Assembly (NCBI RefSeq): GCF_000817815.1
Contig: NZ_JPRD01000057.1
Coordinates: 1 to 64,000, forward strand
Source: Vibrio owensii CAIM 1854 = LMG 25443
GTDB lineage: Bacteria > Pseudomonadota > Gammaproteobacteria > Enterobacterales > Vibrionaceae
DNA: 64,000 nt
Direction of reading: 5' to 3'
The notes below the pieces were generated by a model. It ran no database searches. It worked only from the letters and a program-made list of their open reading frames with translations, and was not told the DNA's origin. Shown here one piece after another: positions 41,881 to 50,772 of this stretch; the stretch's first letter is position 1, and every line of letters begins with the position of its first letter. A program made the position numbers and the translations under genes.

Positions 41881-43185
41881 TTACTGACACTTTTGTTTGA
41901 CTTGATCGAGGTACGGGAACAAGAAGACAAAGCGCCCAACGTAGAACAAAGTGAATGCCAGCCATAAACCGTGATTGCCCCAATATTGCACCGCAATAAA
42001 TTGAGTCACTAAGAACAACACCATGGTTAGGAAGGTAGAGTTACGTACTGGTCGCGTCGTCCCTGTGCCAGTAAAGATGCCGTAAAACGTCAGACCAAAA
42101 CCAGCAACCAACGGGAATGCCAATAACCAAGGGCTCATGTCTAGATACAGCTCAACAAGGTTTGGCAAAGTGGTAAACAACGTCACTAATTGGTGTTTGA
42201 ACAGCACCAACAACAAGGTCAATACAACGACAAACGCCGCGGTCCATTGCGTGTTTAGCTTAATCACGTTATCAAGCAATGTCGGATTCTTCTGCCCTAC
42301 TGCTTTACCTGCGAAGACGCTCGACGCATTCGCCACACCATCGAACATATAGCTGACGATGAAGGTCACTTGCATCAAGATTGCGTTCGCCGCGAGCACA
42401 TCAGAACCTAGTTGAGAGCCTACACGCGCCATCATGTTGAAGAACACCAGTAGACACACAGTACGAAGCAGCAGATCCATATTGGAAGACGCGATAACTT
42501 TGAGATCTTTACGCGTCATTTTTGCGGTCTGAATGTAATCAAACAGCGGGAAGCGACAGGTTTTCAACACCAGCACTGCACCGATAACAAACGTCGAGAT
42601 TTGCGCGATAAGTGTCGCCACCGCAACACCAGCAATCCCCATATCGAAGTACAACACAAATACGATATCCAGCACGATGTTCAGCACGTTACCAAACACT
42701 TGCGTGAACAAGGTTTCTTTGGCTTTCGCCTGCCCCATCAACCAACCAATCACGGTGTAGTTCAGCAGTACAAACGGCGCACCAAAGATCATGATATCGA
42801 AGTAAATCTTAGCGTTTTCGGCCACGATAGCATCAGGGGAGATAATCAGCTCTGCCCCCATCCAAATCACGGACTGCAACGCAATAAAAATCAAGCCAAG
42901 GCAGAGCGAAAGCACGAAAGGACGGAATAAGCTACTCGCTTGATCTTCTGGGCTATTTTTACCTAATGCGATTGCACTTTGCCCGGTAGTGCTGACGCGG
43001 AAAAAGCCAAACAGCCAATACAAAGTATTCATGATGACGGTGCCGATCGCCACACCACCAATCATCTCAGCCACACCAAGTTTACCGATCACCGCGGTGT
43101 CCACCGCCCCCAATAATGGCTGGGTAACAGTAGAAACGATGAAAGGAAATGCGATTTTAAAATAGTCTTTATGAGTCAGATTCAT
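41881..43185 (-). CDS. MATE-family efflux transporter (DinF-like)
   Basis: A 434-residue protein with 12 helices in two repeats, typical of the MATE exchanger family (DinF subgroup). It starts MNLTHKDYFKIAFPFIVSTVTQPLLGAVDTAVIGKLG, with the counterpart block near residue 240. It exports cationic compounds in exchange for Na+ or H+. It is monocistronic, lying between the ABC operon and the divergent ZevA-like gene. Alternatively it is a member of the DinF clade with oxidative stress roles. The substrate is unknown. Confidence 0.9.
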   Translation of the reverse strand: MNLTHKDYFKIAFPFIVSTVTQPLLGAVDTAVIGKLGVAEMIGGVAIGTVIMNTLYWLFGFFRVSTTGQSAIALGKNSPEDQASSLFRPFVLSLCLGLIFIALQSVIWMGAELIISPDAIVAENAKIYFDIMIFGAPFVLLNYTVIGWLMGQAKAKETLFTQVFGNVLNIVLDIVFVLYFDMGIAGVAVATLIAQISTFVIGAVLVLKTCRFPLFDYIQTAKMTRKDLKVIASSNMDLLLRTVCLLVFFNMMARVGSQLGSDVLAANAILMQVTFIVSYMFDGVANASSVFAGKAVGQKNPTLLDNVIKLNTQWTAAFVVVLTLLLVLFKHQLVTLFTTLPNLVELYLDMSPWLLAFPLVAGFGLTFYGIFTGTGTTRPVRNSTFLTMVLFLVTQFIAVQYWGNHGLWLAFTLFYVGRFVFLFPYLDQVKQKCQ

Positions 43186-43437
43186 GATTTGAAAAAGTTG
43201 GTTAGAAAAGTGCAGAACGCGTGAAGAGTCGGTTTAAGTCATCTTGCCACCGAACTGCATTCTATTTGTTTAATGGGCTCAAGTTAACCACAAAATGGGA
43301 AAAAGAATGAGAACGAAAATCAATAAATAGTTAACCCATCGGCTTTATTGCCACCCTATGCATCTCAACAGGTAAACGGATAAATCGTCGATAAATAACC
43401 ACACTAACAGTAATGAACAATGTTCAAATGCCACCAA

Positions 43438-43452
43438 TGTTATGTTATAACA
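43438..43452 (+). promoter_or_regulatory. Zur-like palindrome upstream of the ZevA-like gene
   Basis: TGTTATGTTATAACA fits the palindromic Zur consensus TGTTATA-N-TATAACA in 14 of 15 positions, and is flanked by AA and ATTT. It lies 39 bp before the ATG, where it could block the promoter in zinc-replete cells. Confidence 0.65.
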
Positions 43453-43491
43453 ATTTCCACTTTTCATATTGCTTCACACATAGGTAATCGG

Positions 43492-44157
43492 ATGTCCATT
43501 TTTGGATCGTTTTCTCTTTCTAGATTACGCCTAACTCTTACTGCTCTCTCGCTGCTGTTTTCTTGTTTTGTCCACGCCCACCCTCATTCTTGGGTGAGAA
43601 TGGAAACCAAAATCAATATCAAAGAAGATAAGATTCAATCGCTCTCAATGAACTGGGAGTTTGACGCCATGACCACGGCTTACATGCTCGCGGGAGAGAA
43701 ACTCACCGACGAAAATCGAGATGAAGTACTTTCGACACTCTCTAGTCAGGTGATTTACAACCTTCTATCAAGCCATTACTTCACCTACTTTTATGCCGAC
43801 GATGAACCGATTCGCTACAAGATGGTAGAAGAAGGGTCTATCGAGATGAATGGCGCAAAAGCAACATTGAAGTTCAATCTTGAACTCGCTAAACCCACCA
43901 GTATCTACACGCCTGATCTGCGTCTGCTTATCTTTGATCCGAGCTACTTCGTAGATATGAGTTGGGAGCACAAGCATGCCATCACCATCAATGAGCCTTA
44001 CGCTGATCGTTGTCATATCGACGTGGTTGAACCAAACCCAACACCAGAGCAAGTGACTTACGCGATGTCACTCTCTGTTGATGCAGATCCAGATAACGAA
44101 CTCGGTCAGCTATTTACCCAAAAAGCCCTCTTCACCTGTGAGCCGAAGGAGAACTAA
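43492..44157 (+). CDS. DUF1007 periplasmic protein, ZevA-like
   Basis: A 221-residue secreted protein. The ATG at 43492 begins a signal peptide (LTLTALSLLFSCFVHA) whose mature end starts HPHSWVRMETKINI, the DUF1007 hallmark that includes a likely metal-binding HxH. The next gene is a NicO-family transporter, and together they match the ZevA/ZevB arrangement of Haemophilus influenzae, a zinc acquisition system. A longer frame begins 24 codons earlier without support. The stop overlaps the next start by one base. A Zur-like site sits just upstream, favouring zinc over nickel. Confidence 0.83.
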   Translation: MSIFGSFSLSRLRLTLTALSLLFSCFVHAHPHSWVRMETKINIKEDKIQSLSMNWEFDAMTTAYMLAGEKLTDENRDEVLSTLSSQVIYNLLSSHYFTYFYADDEPIRYKMVEEGSIEMNGAKATLKFNLELAKPTSIYTPDLRLLIFDPSYFVDMSWEHKHAITINEPYADRCHIDVVEPNPTPEQVTYAMSLSVDADPDNELGQLFTQKALFTCEPKEN

Positions 44158-45026
44158 TGGGAAGCTCGCCAGTCTTCAAACGCGCTCTGTTCGCTGTGTT
44201 TAGCGTAATGCTATTAGCCATTACTCTGCATATTTGGAATCACTTCCCTGCTTACTGGATGCAGTTGATTCGGCTTCAACGTGACACGGTAAACTCGCTC
44301 AGTGAATACCTGATGCTCATCAGCCAAGGGCAACTGTTGTACGGTTGGTACTTGTTGGGCTTCAGTTTTCTGTATGGTTTGCTGCATTCGGTTGCGCCTG
44401 GACACGGCAAAACAGCAGTGACGTCAATGAGCCTGATTCATGGCTACCGTCGTCGACAAGCGCTTGTATTGGTCGCGATTATTGCCGCATTACAAGCCGC
44501 GAGCGCGTGCATTCTTTTCGTGATTACCGCCAAGATTGCCGAGCAGTTTGCTTTCAGCCTTTCCGATAATGTTCGTCTGCTAACGCAAGGTTGTGCGGTG
44601 TTTATTATCTTATTGGCGTTGAAAGAGTTTGCGTCTGTGGTTAAACGCCGTATCAAGCAAACACCCTCTCAAGAAGATGATGATTCCGAAAACTCTAACG
44701 GCAATATTTCATGGAAAGCACTGCTGCTTATTGGCTTTCGCCCTTGTACTGGCGCGGTGCTGGTTCTATTTCTCTCTAACATGTTAGGCAGCTTAATGTG
44801 GGGCATGATCGCGACATTCGTGATGGCTTTAGGGACAGCAATGACCAACTCGATATTGGTGTTCAACGCTTTAACGATTCAACGCCAAATGAAAAACCAC
44901 AGCGCCAAACCTAATGCCAACTTGAGTGATACGCTTAACCTTGTTTTGGCAGTTACTATGGTGGCATCGGGTTTTATTCTCTATAACTTTGCCAGCGTGG
45001 CAGGATTGCAGAACTTCGTCAGATAA
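44157..45026 (+). CDS. NicO-family metal transporter, ZevB-like
   Basis: A 289-residue inner membrane protein with the NicO hallmark HSVAPGHGKTAVTSM near residue 79 and a second motif in GFRPCTGAVLVLFLSN near residue 195. A charged loop (TPSQEDDDSENSNG, about 170-183) replaces the His-rich loop of the nickel exporter RcnA, which argues against simple nickel efflux. With its ZevA-like partner it probably imports zinc. Start and upstream stop share a base (TAATG). Confidence 0.85.
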   Translation: MGSSPVFKRALFAVFSVMLLAITLHIWNHFPAYWMQLIRLQRDTVNSLSEYLMLISQGQLLYGWYLLGFSFLYGLLHSVAPGHGKTAVTSMSLIHGYRRRQALVLVAIIAALQAASACILFVITAKIAEQFAFSLSDNVRLLTQGCAVFIILLALKEFASVVKRRIKQTPSQEDDDSENSNGNISWKALLLIGFRPCTGAVLVLFLSNMLGSLMWGMIATFVMALGTAMTNSILVFNALTIQRQMKNHSAKPNANLSDTLNLVLAVTMVASGFILYNFASVAGLQNFVR

Positions 45027-45049
45027 GTACCGACAACAATAAACGCAAA

Positions 45050-45072
45050 AGCCCCAACACTTGGTTGGGGCT
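45050..45072. terminator. Terminator between the ZevB-like and cupin genes
   Basis: AGCCCCAAC and GTTGGGGCT form a perfect 9-bp stem with a 5-nt loop between convergent genes. Confidence 0.75.
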
Positions 45073-45106
45073 AAATTTACATTGGTTTGTATCTCGATAC
45101 TGCGTG

Positions 45107-45430
45107 TTACTTAGGCTCGCGCAACAGATACAGCATCAGCTTCAATGGCGTTTTCGCGATAATGCTGTGAGGCAAATGCGCGTCCATTAGTAGCCAAGCG
45201 CCAGCTTTTAGTTCCTTCGCCTCTTCTTCTAATGTGAACGTACATTCTCCTTCGAGTATTTGTGCAATCGCTGGTACTGCTGCAGTATGTTCACTCATTT
45301 CTTCACCTTCGGCGAACCCGAAGATAACACCTCGCAAACGCTCACTTTTGTACACAGGACAACTTGTGATACCTGCTTTGGGGATATCCACTTCGCTGGC
45401 GAGATCTTCATATAAAGTGTATTCAAACAT
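45107..45430 (-). CDS. Small cupin-domain protein
   Basis: A 107-residue single cupin domain. The fold motifs are SEHTAAVPAIAQILEGECTF with a conserved EHT/TAA metal-ligand region, then GAWLLMDAHLPHSIIAKTPLKLMLYL. A metal-binding His remains in HLPHSI. It is the last gene of a three-gene operon after a 27-residue membrane peptide and a methyltransferase, divergent from a DNR-type regulator. Small cupins of this type occur in Fnr/Dnr-linked, nitric-oxide-responsive sets; its chemistry is unknown. Confidence 0.82.
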   Translation of the reverse strand: MFEYTLYEDLASEVDIPKAGITSCPVYKSERLRGVIFGFAEGEEMSEHTAAVPAIAQILEGECTFTLEEEAKELKAGAWLLMDAHLPHSIIAKTPLKLMLYLLREPK

Positions 45431-45433
45431 GAT

Positions 45434-46240
45434 TTAGCTTTCCTTCTTTCTTGCGACAAGCGTTATCGCAGATAGTTTTTTTTCGTGTTTGCGGAAAATC
45501 TTACGCATGCCTAACACACGCTTTCTTGCTTGCGGTTTAGTCAGTACGTTTTTCACGATTTTTAAGAACCCACTCAAGCCTTCATCGGCGATAACACGTT
45601 TTGGTTCGAGTAAATGCATTGGAGCAACGGCTTCAAATTCAACGACAAAACCATTCTCTTCCATCAGAGCTTTCCACTCTGCGGGTGTGATGGGTTTGGC
45701 GGGGTGTTGAATAGTCTCGGAAACTTCTCTTTGAATCGCGCGCTTTTTATCTTCATCGATAGTATCTGGCGTAATGCATAATTCATGGATACCGTAACGC
45801 CCATGAGTCGCGAGGATTCGAGCAGCCTCAGCAATAATTTCGTTTTTACGCGCATCGGATTGCATCGTCAGCATAGCTTCGCCATAAACCACTGAAGCGC
45901 ATTCTGGCTCTAACCCTGTCTCTTGTGCATTCCCGACATGACAACGTTGGTTTGCACCCTGTAAGTAAGAGCGAACAATCTCCGCTGCCTGCTCATTTTG
46001 TTCGATAGCGGTGTAGCTTGCAGGGGATTTTTCCAAGCACAAACGTGCCGTGTAACCCATACCGGGCGCGAATTCGACAACGCGGTCATCACGCGTAATC
46101 GCCAACCCTTGTAGCATTTTTTGTGTTAGTTCTTTGCCACCAGGACGCAGCACTTTCTTACCCAGTTGAGCGAGTACCCAGTGTCCCGGTGTTTTTGTCA
46201 CTTCTCGCCCTTCATTGGGCATCGCTAATCGTTTAGACAT
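45434..46240 (-). CDS. SAM-dependent methyltransferase
   Basis: A 268-residue class I methyltransferase, with the SAM-binding motif VVEFAPGMGYTARLCLEKSPASYTAIEQNE. The ATG at 46240 has AGGAGT 4 bases upstream; the longer frame to 46306 overlaps a separate small ORF. The C-terminal third is basic (KPQARKRVLGMRKIFRKHEKKLSAI). It is the middle gene of the operon, 8 bp after the membrane peptide and 3 bp before the cupin gene. The substrate is not evident; a small lipid or thiol compound is possible. Confidence 0.8.
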   Translation of the reverse strand: MSKRLAMPNEGREVTKTPGHWVLAQLGKKVLRPGGKELTQKMLQGLAITRDDRVVEFAPGMGYTARLCLEKSPASYTAIEQNEQAAEIVRSYLQGANQRCHVGNAQETGLEPECASVVYGEAMLTMQSDARKNEIIAEAARILATHGRYGIHELCITPDTIDEDKKRAIQREVSETIQHPAKPITPAEWKALMEENGFVVEFEAVAPMHLLEPKRVIADEGLSGFLKIVKNVLTKPQARKRVLGMRKIFRKHEKKLSAITLVARKKES

Positions 46241-46248
46241 AATGACTC

Positions 46249-46332
46249 CTAAGCAAAGATGGCGACGGGAACAAAAAGAACGACCAGACCGCACAAGGCA
46301 ACCCATCGAAATACGTGACTAATACCGTCCAT
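46249..46332 (-). CDS. 27-residue membrane micropeptide, first gene of the operon
   Basis: An ATG at 46332 preceded by an excellent ribosome site (AAAGGAG, spacing about 6-7) opens 27 codons: MDGISHVFRWVALCGLVV then LFVPVAIFA. It has a short polar N-terminus, an Arg before the hydrophobic core and one transmembrane helix. It stops 8 bp before the methyltransferase start, whose own ribosome site overlaps the stop codon, so the three genes look translationally linked. The strong site and operon position argue that it is expressed. No family is known to me. Confidence 0.62.
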   Translation of the reverse strand: MDGISHVFRWVALCGLVVLFVPVAIFA

Positions 46333-46375
46333 AACTGTTCTCCTTTCTCAGGTTGGATAAGTTGGCACATTAATC

Positions 46376-46388
46376 AATAATGATTATT
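46376..46388. promoter_or_regulatory. AT-rich palindrome in the divergent promoter
   Basis: AATAATGATTATT is symmetric about a central G, 44 bp upstream of the micropeptide start. It resembles a Fur half-site pair but could be a promoter element. Confidence 0.35.
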
Positions 46389-46421
46389 ATTTGTATCTTA
46401 TCCCCCAAGTCCGAATTTGCT

Positions 46422-46439
46422 GCTTGATAATTATCAAGC
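46422..46439. promoter_or_regulatory. Perfect 18-bp FNR/DNR-type palindrome
   Basis: GCTTGATAATTATCAAGC is a perfect palindrome that includes the FNR consensus TTGAT-N4-ATCAA. It is 13 bp before the regulator's GTG and 90 bp before the divergent micropeptide start, so it can serve autoregulation and operon control. Confidence 0.85.
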
Positions 46440-46452
46440 TAAGGAAAACAGC

Positions 46453-47139
46453 GTGCCCGGTTCTATTGTTTCGCTACTTAACGAAGAAGAAAAAACGCAA
46501 CTCTTTTCAAAACGCTCGCCTTTGCATTGCGATGCAGGACATCAACTGTTTGAACGTGGGGAACCTGCGGAAAATATGTATTTGGTAGAGAGAGGAAAAG
46601 TCTCGCTGTTTCGTTTGATGCCAAACGGAGACGAAAAGCTGTTTCGGGTGTTTATGGCGGGAGAAATGATTGCGGAAATGGCGATGTTTATGTCTCCAAG
46701 AATCTATCCGATGAGTGCCCGTGTCGATCAGGATACGGAGTTGTCTGTGTTCCACTACCAAGATGTGTTAACGGTGTTTACTCAGTCTCCGCAGACTTCA
46801 TTAAAAGTCATGAACTACATGACCAACCGCATCCACCAGCTGATGGATACCGTGAACATTTTGACGCAAGTAAACGCGAACCAAAGACTGGTGATGAAGC
46901 TGGCTGACTTCTATCGAGCTCAATCGAGAAGTGAAGGGAAAATCACGTTACCCGTGACAAAAAAGCTGCTTGCAACACAGCTAGGGATGACGCCAGAAAC
47001 GCTTTCTAGAACGTTCAAAAAACTGAAAAACGATGGTTTTATTACTGAGTGCGACAGTCATATCACGCTGCTAGATATTCCCGCCATGTGCGAAGCCGTG
47101 GAGTTAGCTCCAGAAATATTCCAGCAAGATTTAGCTTAA
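46453..47139 (+). CDS. Crp/Fnr-family regulator, DNR-like
   Basis: A 228-residue regulator with a cAMP-binding-like domain (residues about 20-135, with EPAENMYLVERGKVSLFRL) and a C-terminal Crp helix-turn-helix (VTKKLLATQLGMTPETLSRTFKKLKNDGFI). No N-terminal FNR iron-sulfur cysteine cluster is visible, so it is closer to the DNR/NnrR group, whose heme senses nitric oxide. The GTG at 46453 follows AAGGA by 7 bases; a TTG at 46417 would include the palindrome and is unlikely. It sits divergent to the micropeptide operon, its likely target. Confidence 0.88.
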   Translation: MPGSIVSLLNEEEKTQLFSKRSPLHCDAGHQLFERGEPAENMYLVERGKVSLFRLMPNGDEKLFRVFMAGEMIAEMAMFMSPRIYPMSARVDQDTELSVFHYQDVLTVFTQSPQTSLKVMNYMTNRIHQLMDTVNILTQVNANQRLVMKLADFYRAQSRSEGKITLPVTKKLLATQLGMTPETLSRTFKKLKNDGFITECDSHITLLDIPAMCEAVELAPEIFQQDLA

Positions 47140-47156
47140 ACGCCCTAAAACAAAAA

Positions 47157-47177
47157 AACAGCTCCTAGTGAGCTGTT
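47157..47177 (+). terminator. Terminator of the DNR-like gene
   Basis: AACAGCTC and GAGCTGTT form an 8-bp stem with a 5-nt loop, followed by a run of T. Confidence 0.85.
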
Positions 47178-47214
47178 TTTTATTGTTTCTGAAAGCGATA
47201 TTCCAGAGCTGATC

Positions 47215-47550
47215 TTACGCTTTCTTCACAAACTGCGCCGTAACCATCATCTCGCCAGCGCCATCAACTTTGCAATCTAGCTGATGATCTTTGCCGTCTT
47301 TAATGCGACGAATCACCGCTTTGGTGCCGATCTTAAGTACCAGCGAACTGCCTTTTACTTTTAGGTCTTTCGCTAACGTGACCTTATCACCTTCTTGCAG
47401 CAAAGTGCCGTTGGCATCTTTCACGTTTACGGCATCTTCATCTGCCGCCTGAGTTGGGTTCCACTCATAAGCACATTCTGGGCAAACAAGCTGGTCTTGG
47501 TCTGGGTAAACGTATTCTGAGTTACAGTTTGGGCAAGGAGGTAGAGACAT
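47215..47550 (-). CDS. yjdM: YjdM/PhnA-family zinc-ribbon protein
   Basis: A 111-residue protein with a four-cysteine ribbon at its N-terminus (PCPNCNSEYVYPDQDQLVCPECAYEW) and the C-terminal YjdM domain (GDKVTLAKDLKVKGSS through DCKVDGAGEMMVTAQFVKK). The name PhnA is historical; a phosphonate role is not supported for this family. It is alone between the DNR-like gene and the PTS operon. Confidence 0.92.
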   Translation of the reverse strand: MSLPPCPNCNSEYVYPDQDQLVCPECAYEWNPTQAADEDAVNVKDANGTLLQEGDKVTLAKDLKVKGSSLVLKIGTKAVIRRIKDGKDHQLDCKVDGAGEMMVTAQFVKKA

Positions 47551-47691
47551 AAGTAATTACGAGCTATTGAATTTGCGGTTATGGTAAAGGGTATTGCTCA
47601 CCTTATCGAGTAGATTTGTCAAAAAACGCCCTCACAACTTAGCCATCCCTCTTTGGAAAGGCATTCAAGATAAGGGCGTGTTTCTGTTTGA

Positions 47692-49119
47692 TTAAAGCTC
47701 TGTACCGTTGGATGCGATGACACGCTTATACCAGAGGAAAGACTTCTTTGGTGTTCGGTTTAGCGTACCGTTGCCTAGGTTGTCTCTATCTACATAGATA
47801 AAGCCATAGCGCTTACTCATCTCACCCGTTGATGCCGCTACCAAGTCGATACAACCCCACGGTGTAAAGCCCATCAGCGGAACACCATCGGTAACCGCAT
47901 CGGCCATGGCTTCTACGTGTTGGCGCAGATAATCAATACGGTAATCGTCTTGTACTTCGCCATTTTCATCCGGTATATCTTTCGCGCCCAGACCGTTTTC
48001 TACTAAGAACAATGGCTTTTGGTAGCGATCATAAAGGGTGTTCATAGTAATACGCAGGCCAAGCGGGTCAATCACCCACCCCCAATCGCTGGCAGGCAAA
48101 TGTGGGTTCCTAATCGACTTCACGACATTGGCTTCACTGGTGTTATTGGCATTCATTTCTGCCGATGCACAACGTGAGGCGTAGTAACTGAATGAGATGA
48201 AATCGACCGTATTTTTCAGCGTCTCGTAATCTTCTTCATGAATCTCCAGCGTCACGCCTTTTTCATCAAACACTTTCTGCGCGTAAGACGGGTAGTAGCC
48301 ACGAGACTGAACATCAATAAAGAATAAGTTCTCACGATCTTTTTGCATCGCTGTGAACACATCTTCTGGCTTGCAGCTGTATGGGTAGAAGTTCCCACCC
48401 GCCAGCATACAGCCAACTTGGTTCTCTGGATTGATCTCATGAGCAATCTTAGTCACCAAGGCGCTGGCAACAAGCTCATGGTGCGCGGCTTGATATTTCA
48501 CTTGATCGCGGTTTTCACCCTCTTGGAACAACAAACCCGCACCTGAGAATGGGCTATGCAGAAGGATGTTGATTTCATTGAACGTCAGCCAGTATTTCAC
48601 TAACCCATCAAAAGCTTCGAAACAGGTTCTTGCGTAGCGTTCAAAAAAGCCAATCATCTTACGGTTTCGCCAAGAACCATATTCGTTCACTAGATGCATT
48701 GGCACATCGAAATGGCACAGCGTGACAAGCGGCTCAATGCCGTACTTGTGGCACTCTTCAAATACGCTGCGGTAGAAATCAATGCCTGCTTGGTTTGGCT
48801 CTAATTCATCGCCTTTCGGGAAGATTCGGCTCCATGCGATCGACATGCGAAAGGTCTTGAACCCCATCTCGGCTAGAAGTGCGATGTCTTCTTTATAACG
48901 GTGATAAAAATCGATGGCTTGGTGGCTTGGGTAGAATTCTTCTTCACTCAATTCCACCGAATCGACAAGGCCGAGTTTGATTGGCATTCGGTTCTCACCA
49001 TAAGGGATCATATCCACGGTCGTGAGCCCTTTGCCACCTTCTCGGTATCCACCCTCAGATTGGTTTGCTGCGATTGCCCCACCCCATAGGAAGTTTTCTG
49101 GGAACACAGATTTAGACAT
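47692..49119 (-). CDS. 6-phospho-beta-glucosidase, GH1
   Basis: The 475-residue GH1 enzyme has the acid/base Glu182 in TFNEIN and the nucleophile Glu374 in VENGLG, with the characteristic start FPENFLWGGAIAANQSEGGY. It hydrolyses 6-phospho-beta-glucosides such as cellobiose-6-P, arbutin-6-P or salicin-6-P. It follows the PTS gene by 63 bp and completes the uptake–cleavage pathway. BglA and AscB are the closest named types. Confidence 0.93.
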   Translation of the reverse strand: MSKSVFPENFLWGGAIAANQSEGGYREGGKGLTTVDMIPYGENRMPIKLGLVDSVELSEEEFYPSHQAIDFYHRYKEDIALLAEMGFKTFRMSIAWSRIFPKGDELEPNQAGIDFYRSVFEECHKYGIEPLVTLCHFDVPMHLVNEYGSWRNRKMIGFFERYARTCFEAFDGLVKYWLTFNEINILLHSPFSGAGLLFQEGENRDQVKYQAAHHELVASALVTKIAHEINPENQVGCMLAGGNFYPYSCKPEDVFTAMQKDRENLFFIDVQSRGYYPSYAQKVFDEKGVTLEIHEEDYETLKNTVDFISFSYYASRCASAEMNANNTSEANVVKSIRNPHLPASDWGWVIDPLGLRITMNTLYDRYQKPLFLVENGLGAKDIPDENGEVQDDYRIDYLRQHVEAMADAVTDGVPLMGFTPWGCIDLVAASTGEMSKRYGFIYVDRDNLGNGTLNRTPKKSFLWYKRVIASNGTEL

Positions 49120-49182
49120 CTTATTTACCTCTTAACATAGAGCCACCAGCAAAGGCGGCTCTATCAATTATTCAAATCTTGG

Positions 49183-50676
49183 TTATGCGGAAGCTGGCTT
49201 TGCAGGCTCTAACACCGTTACTTGTTCTTCGGCTTTTTCTTTATTTGCGACGTCTTTGTTTGCGATAGCTTCGCCTTCCTCGTCTTCATCGTTCGGGATG
49301 TCCTCAAAACCAAGGATTAAAGTCAGAGCGAAAGAAAGCACAATCGACAGAGCAATCAGACCAAATACCCATGCGATGCTCATCGGGTCGTTCACATCAA
49401 AGAACTGCACACTAGTGAACAAGCTCGGCGCTGCCATTGAGTGGCTCGCCAGCCCTGCCATGCCAGCAAGTGCACCCACGATGAAACCAGTGATCATGGT
49501 CGCGATGAGTGGTCGTTTCAGACGAACAAGCACGCCGTAAAGTCCAGGCTCTGAGATACCCGCAAAAATTGCAGACGCCCCCGCCGCACTCGCGGTTTGT
49601 TTTAGTTCGCGGTTTTTAGTTTTCCATGCAACCGCAAGACAAGCGCCACCCATGCCGATGTTGGCACCAATTTCCGATGGCATAACCATGCCTTCACGGC
49701 CAGTTTCAGCAATAGTTTGAATGATGGTCGGTGTAAATACGCGGTGCATACCTGTCAGAACCAATAGTGGCCAAAGTGCGCCCATGATCGCAACTGACAA
49801 CCAACCTAGAGTGCTGTGAATGGTGTAAACCAATGCGGAAAGCGCAGTACCAATCCAAATACCTAGTGGACCAATCAAAACGATCGCCAGTGGTGCCGCA
49901 ATCAATACGATCAGCATCGGTTTTAGGAAGTTCTTCGTCACAGCAGGTGTGATGCAATCAACCCAGCGTTCGATGTAGGACAGCGCCCAAGTCATCACCA
50001 ACACAGGAATAACGGTGTAAGTGTATTTCACCGAAGTAATTGGAATGCTGAAGAAGTCGACATGCTTGCCATCAGCCGCTTGCGCCATCAACTCCATGAA
50101 GTTCGGATGAATCAACACGCCCGCAATCGCAATGGAGAGTGACATGTTGGTTTTGAATTTGATTGAAGCAGACGCGGCAACCATAACGGGTAGGAAGAAG
50201 AAAGCACCGTCGCCAATCGCATTGAGGATGATCAGTGTTGAAGAATCATCATCAAGCAAGCCTGTCATCTTAAGAACCATAGCCAGCAGCTTCACCATTG
50301 AGCCGCCGATGATCGCCGGAATCAGTGGCGACATGGTGCCGACTAATGCATCAAGGATCTTAGCGCCAATCACTTTTGGAGTAAGCTTGACCTTTTTCTC
50401 TTGCTCACTCGATTCTGATGAAGAAAGGTTACACAACGCCATCACTTCTTTGTACGCATAAGATACGTTATTGCCAATGATGACCTGACATTTATCACCA
50501 TTGTGAACCACGCCCATCACACCTTTGATGCCCTTCAGTGCTTCTGCATCTATCTTACTTTCATCGCTTAATACAAAACGCAATCGCGTCATGCAGTGCG
50601 TTAGTGCCACTACGTTTTCTGCACCGCCCAGCTTCTCTAGTACTGAACGAGCAATGATGCCGTAATCTTTCGCCAT
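49183..50676 (-). CDS. Beta-glucoside PTS enzyme IIBC
   Basis: A 497-residue PTS permease with an N-terminal EIIB domain whose phosphorylated Cys lies in ALTHCMTRLRF (Cys28), followed by EIIC, with the active-site-type GISEPGLYGV motif. There is no EIIA domain at its C-terminus, so a general glucose-type IIA must supply phosphate. The ATG at 50676 has GGAG 8 bases before it. It phosphorylates an incoming beta-glucoside for the GH1 enzyme. A large inverted repeat sits in its promoter region. Confidence 0.92.
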   Translation of the reverse strand: MAKDYGIIARSVLEKLGGAENVVALTHCMTRLRFVLSDESKIDAEALKGIKGVMGVVHNGDKCQVIIGNNVSYAYKEVMALCNLSSSESSEQEKKVKLTPKVIGAKILDALVGTMSPLIPAIIGGSMVKLLAMVLKMTGLLDDDSSTLIILNAIGDGAFFFLPVMVAASASIKFKTNMSLSIAIAGVLIHPNFMELMAQAADGKHVDFFSIPITSVKYTYTVIPVLVMTWALSYIERWVDCITPAVTKNFLKPMLIVLIAAPLAIVLIGPLGIWIGTALSALVYTIHSTLGWLSVAIMGALWPLLVLTGMHRVFTPTIIQTIAETGREGMVMPSEIGANIGMGGACLAVAWKTKNRELKQTASAAGASAIFAGISEPGLYGVLVRLKRPLIATMITGFIVGALAGMAGLASHSMAAPSLFTSVQFFDVNDPMSIAWVFGLIALSIVLSFALTLILGFEDIPNDEDEEGEAIANKDVANKEKAEEQVTVLEPAKPASA

Positions 50677-50772
50677 CTTTCTCACTCCAATTATTATTCA
50701 TCAACCTGTAGGAGGTTGTTTTCTTGCTGCGAACCTTCAAATGAGAATCAACGAAATCGAACACAACAACCA

